A stretch of DNA of 5,675 bases from Pseudomonadota bacterium (GTDB lineage: Bacteria > Myxococcota > Polyangia > Polyangiales > Polyangiaceae): assembly GCA_023419055.1 (NCBI GenBank), contig JAEZYO010000213.1, positions 1-5,675 of the forward strand, in the 5' to 3' direction. Below are positions 4,836 to 5,675 of this stretch, piece after piece. The position numbers and the translations under genes are program-made. Positions within the stretch are counted from its first letter, which is position 1. Each line of letters begins with the position of its first letter. The notes beneath the pieces are model-generated. The model saw only the letters and a list, made by a program, of their open reading frames with translations, was not told the DNA's origin and did not search any database.

Positions 4836-5675
4836 GTGCGCGTCCTCGGTGTGGCCGTTCTCTCGCTCCTCAACGGAGTGAGCTGCAACAAGCCGTCGCA
4901 TCCAGAGCCCGATTCATCGAGCTCCTCTGCGGCAACTTCCGCCTCGACGCGCCCCTCCGCTAGCGCGTCGCCGGTCACTTCCGCCGCGCCCCCGAGCGCC
5001 AGCGCCTCGGCCGCGCCCGCCGCGGAGCGCCCCCCGGCCGCCGTCGAGGCTAGCCCCCGGGACTACGCCTGGCTCGACAACCCCGAGCTAGAACCGCGCC
5101 CCTCCGGCACCCTCGAGGGCCGTATCGCGCCGCCCCCGGGCTATCAGCGCGTAGCCCTCGAGAAAGGCTCCTTCGGCGCCTGGCTGCGCGGCCTCCCCCT
5201 CGCCCCCGAGGGTACGCCGGTGAAGACTTTCGACGGCACCGAGGTGCACGGTGGAAACGACGACTACGTCGCGGCCGTGATCGCTATCGACGTCGGCAGG
5301 TCCGACCTTCAACAGAGCTCCGACGTCGTCGTGCGTCTCCACGCGGAGTGGCTCTGGTCGAAGAGGGCCATCGACGCCATCAGCTACAAAGCCTCGACCA
5401 AGCTCGACCTGCCCCTGGCTCGCTGGCAGAAGGGGCAGCGCATCGTGGCGACGGGTCCGACCGTGTTCTGGGCCGTCAAGACCAAGCCGGCCGAGCTCAC
5501 CTACCAGGACTTCCGAGAGTTTCTGACGCAGGTCTTCGCGTGGGGAAACAGCACGTCCCTCTCGCTCGGGACAGAACCCGTCACCGATCCGGCCGAGCTT
5601 GCGCCGGGTGACTTCTTCCTTCAGCCGCGCGGAGCGGGCCACGCAGCCATCGTCCTCGACCTGGCACAGAAGCCG
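4836..5675 (+). CDS. DUF4846-type lipoprotein, 3'-truncated by window end
   Basis: A 280-codon open frame running to the last base, so the C-terminus is missing. It starts at GTG 4836, the only common start codon between the in-frame TAG at 4821-4823 and the hydrophobic leader. The leader MRVLGVAVLSLLNGVS ends before C17, a near-consensus lipobox (GVSC). N18 follows at +2, so export and lipid anchoring are likely. Residues 20-75 are a Ser/Ala/Pro tether. The folded domain begins near DYAWLDN (76-82). GSFGAWLRGLPL (111-122), DLQQSSDVVVRLHAEWL (from 157), GDFF (258-261) and GHAAIVLD (268-275) closely resemble the DUF4846 family, known mainly as exported proteins of unknown function. The domain may be nearly complete at the edge. 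No strong ribosome site is visible; ATG 4825 is in another frame and stops after 18 codons. Lipoprotein call moderate, DUF4846 call from remembered motifs. Confidence 0.8.
   Translation, partial: MRVLGVAVLSLLNGVSCNKPSHPEPDSSSSSAATSASTRPSASASPVTSAAPPSASASAAPAAERPPAAVEASPRDYAWLDNPELEPRPSGTLEGRIAPPPGYQRVALEKGSFGAWLRGLPLAPEGTPVKTFDGTEVHGGNDDYVAAVIAIDVGRSDLQQSSDVVVRLHAEWLWSKRAIDAISYKASTKLDLPLARWQKGQRIVATGPTVFWAVKTKPAELTYQDFREFLTQVFAWGNSTSLSLGTEPVTDPAELAPGDFFLQPRGAGHAAIVLDLAQKP

Noticed and set aside
4825..4881. ATG 4825 as start of the DUF4846-type gene
   Set aside because: It is in a different frame and stops after 18 codons. GTG 4836 is in frame with the lipoprotein leader and the domain.
5088..5642. 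184-codon minus-strand open frame
   Set aside because: Antisense to the DUF4846-like coding region, which shows family motifs on the plus strand.

Overview
The window is very GC-rich with strong G/C bias at third codon positions. It combines a Hanks-type Ser/Thr kinase, a Cys-rich lipoprotein with LDL-receptor class A (LDLa) repeats and a DUF4846-type lipoprotein. This mix suggests a myxobacterium-like organism (Myxococcota, perhaps the Polyangia/Sorangium side). That assignment is an inference from gene content and composition; there is no rRNA or other marker here.

Layout, left to right. (1) 6-983, plus strand: C-terminal third of phosphoenolpyruvate carboxylase (ppc), cut by the window edge and preceded by a suspicious G9 run and an in-frame stop. 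(2) 984-1123: short intergenic stretch with an exact 19-bp tandem duplication (1030-1067) and no clear terminator. (3) 1124-2350, plus: membrane-anchored Ser/Thr protein kinase with a complete catalytic core and a two-helix hydrophobic segment but no extracytoplasmic sensor. A terminator-like hairpin starts directly after its stop codon. (4) 2546-3529, plus: predicted lipoprotein built from two tandem copies of a module made of a 9-Cys domain plus two LDLa repeats. All four LDLa repeats lack the same two cysteines. (5) 3537-4607, minus: DHH/DHHA1 phosphoesterase (NrnA/RecJ-like), converging on the lipoprotein gene with only 7 bp between stop codons. (6) 4608-4835: divergent intergenic region. 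(7) 4836-5675, plus: 5' part of a second lipoprotein with a Ser/Ala/Pro linker and a DUF4846-like domain, running off the right edge.

The genes do not form one obvious operon. ppc is central metabolism (anaplerotic oxaloacetate supply), the DHH protein is probably small-nucleotide or nanoRNA turnover, and the kinase and two lipoproteins are envelope/signalling accessory genes. The kinase and LDLa lipoprotein are same-strand neighbours, but the hairpin and 195-bp gap suggest separate transcription. I see no CRISPR array, tRNA, rRNA, insertion sequence or phage gene. The strongest candidate for something undescribed is the duplicated 4-Cys LDLa lipoprotein.
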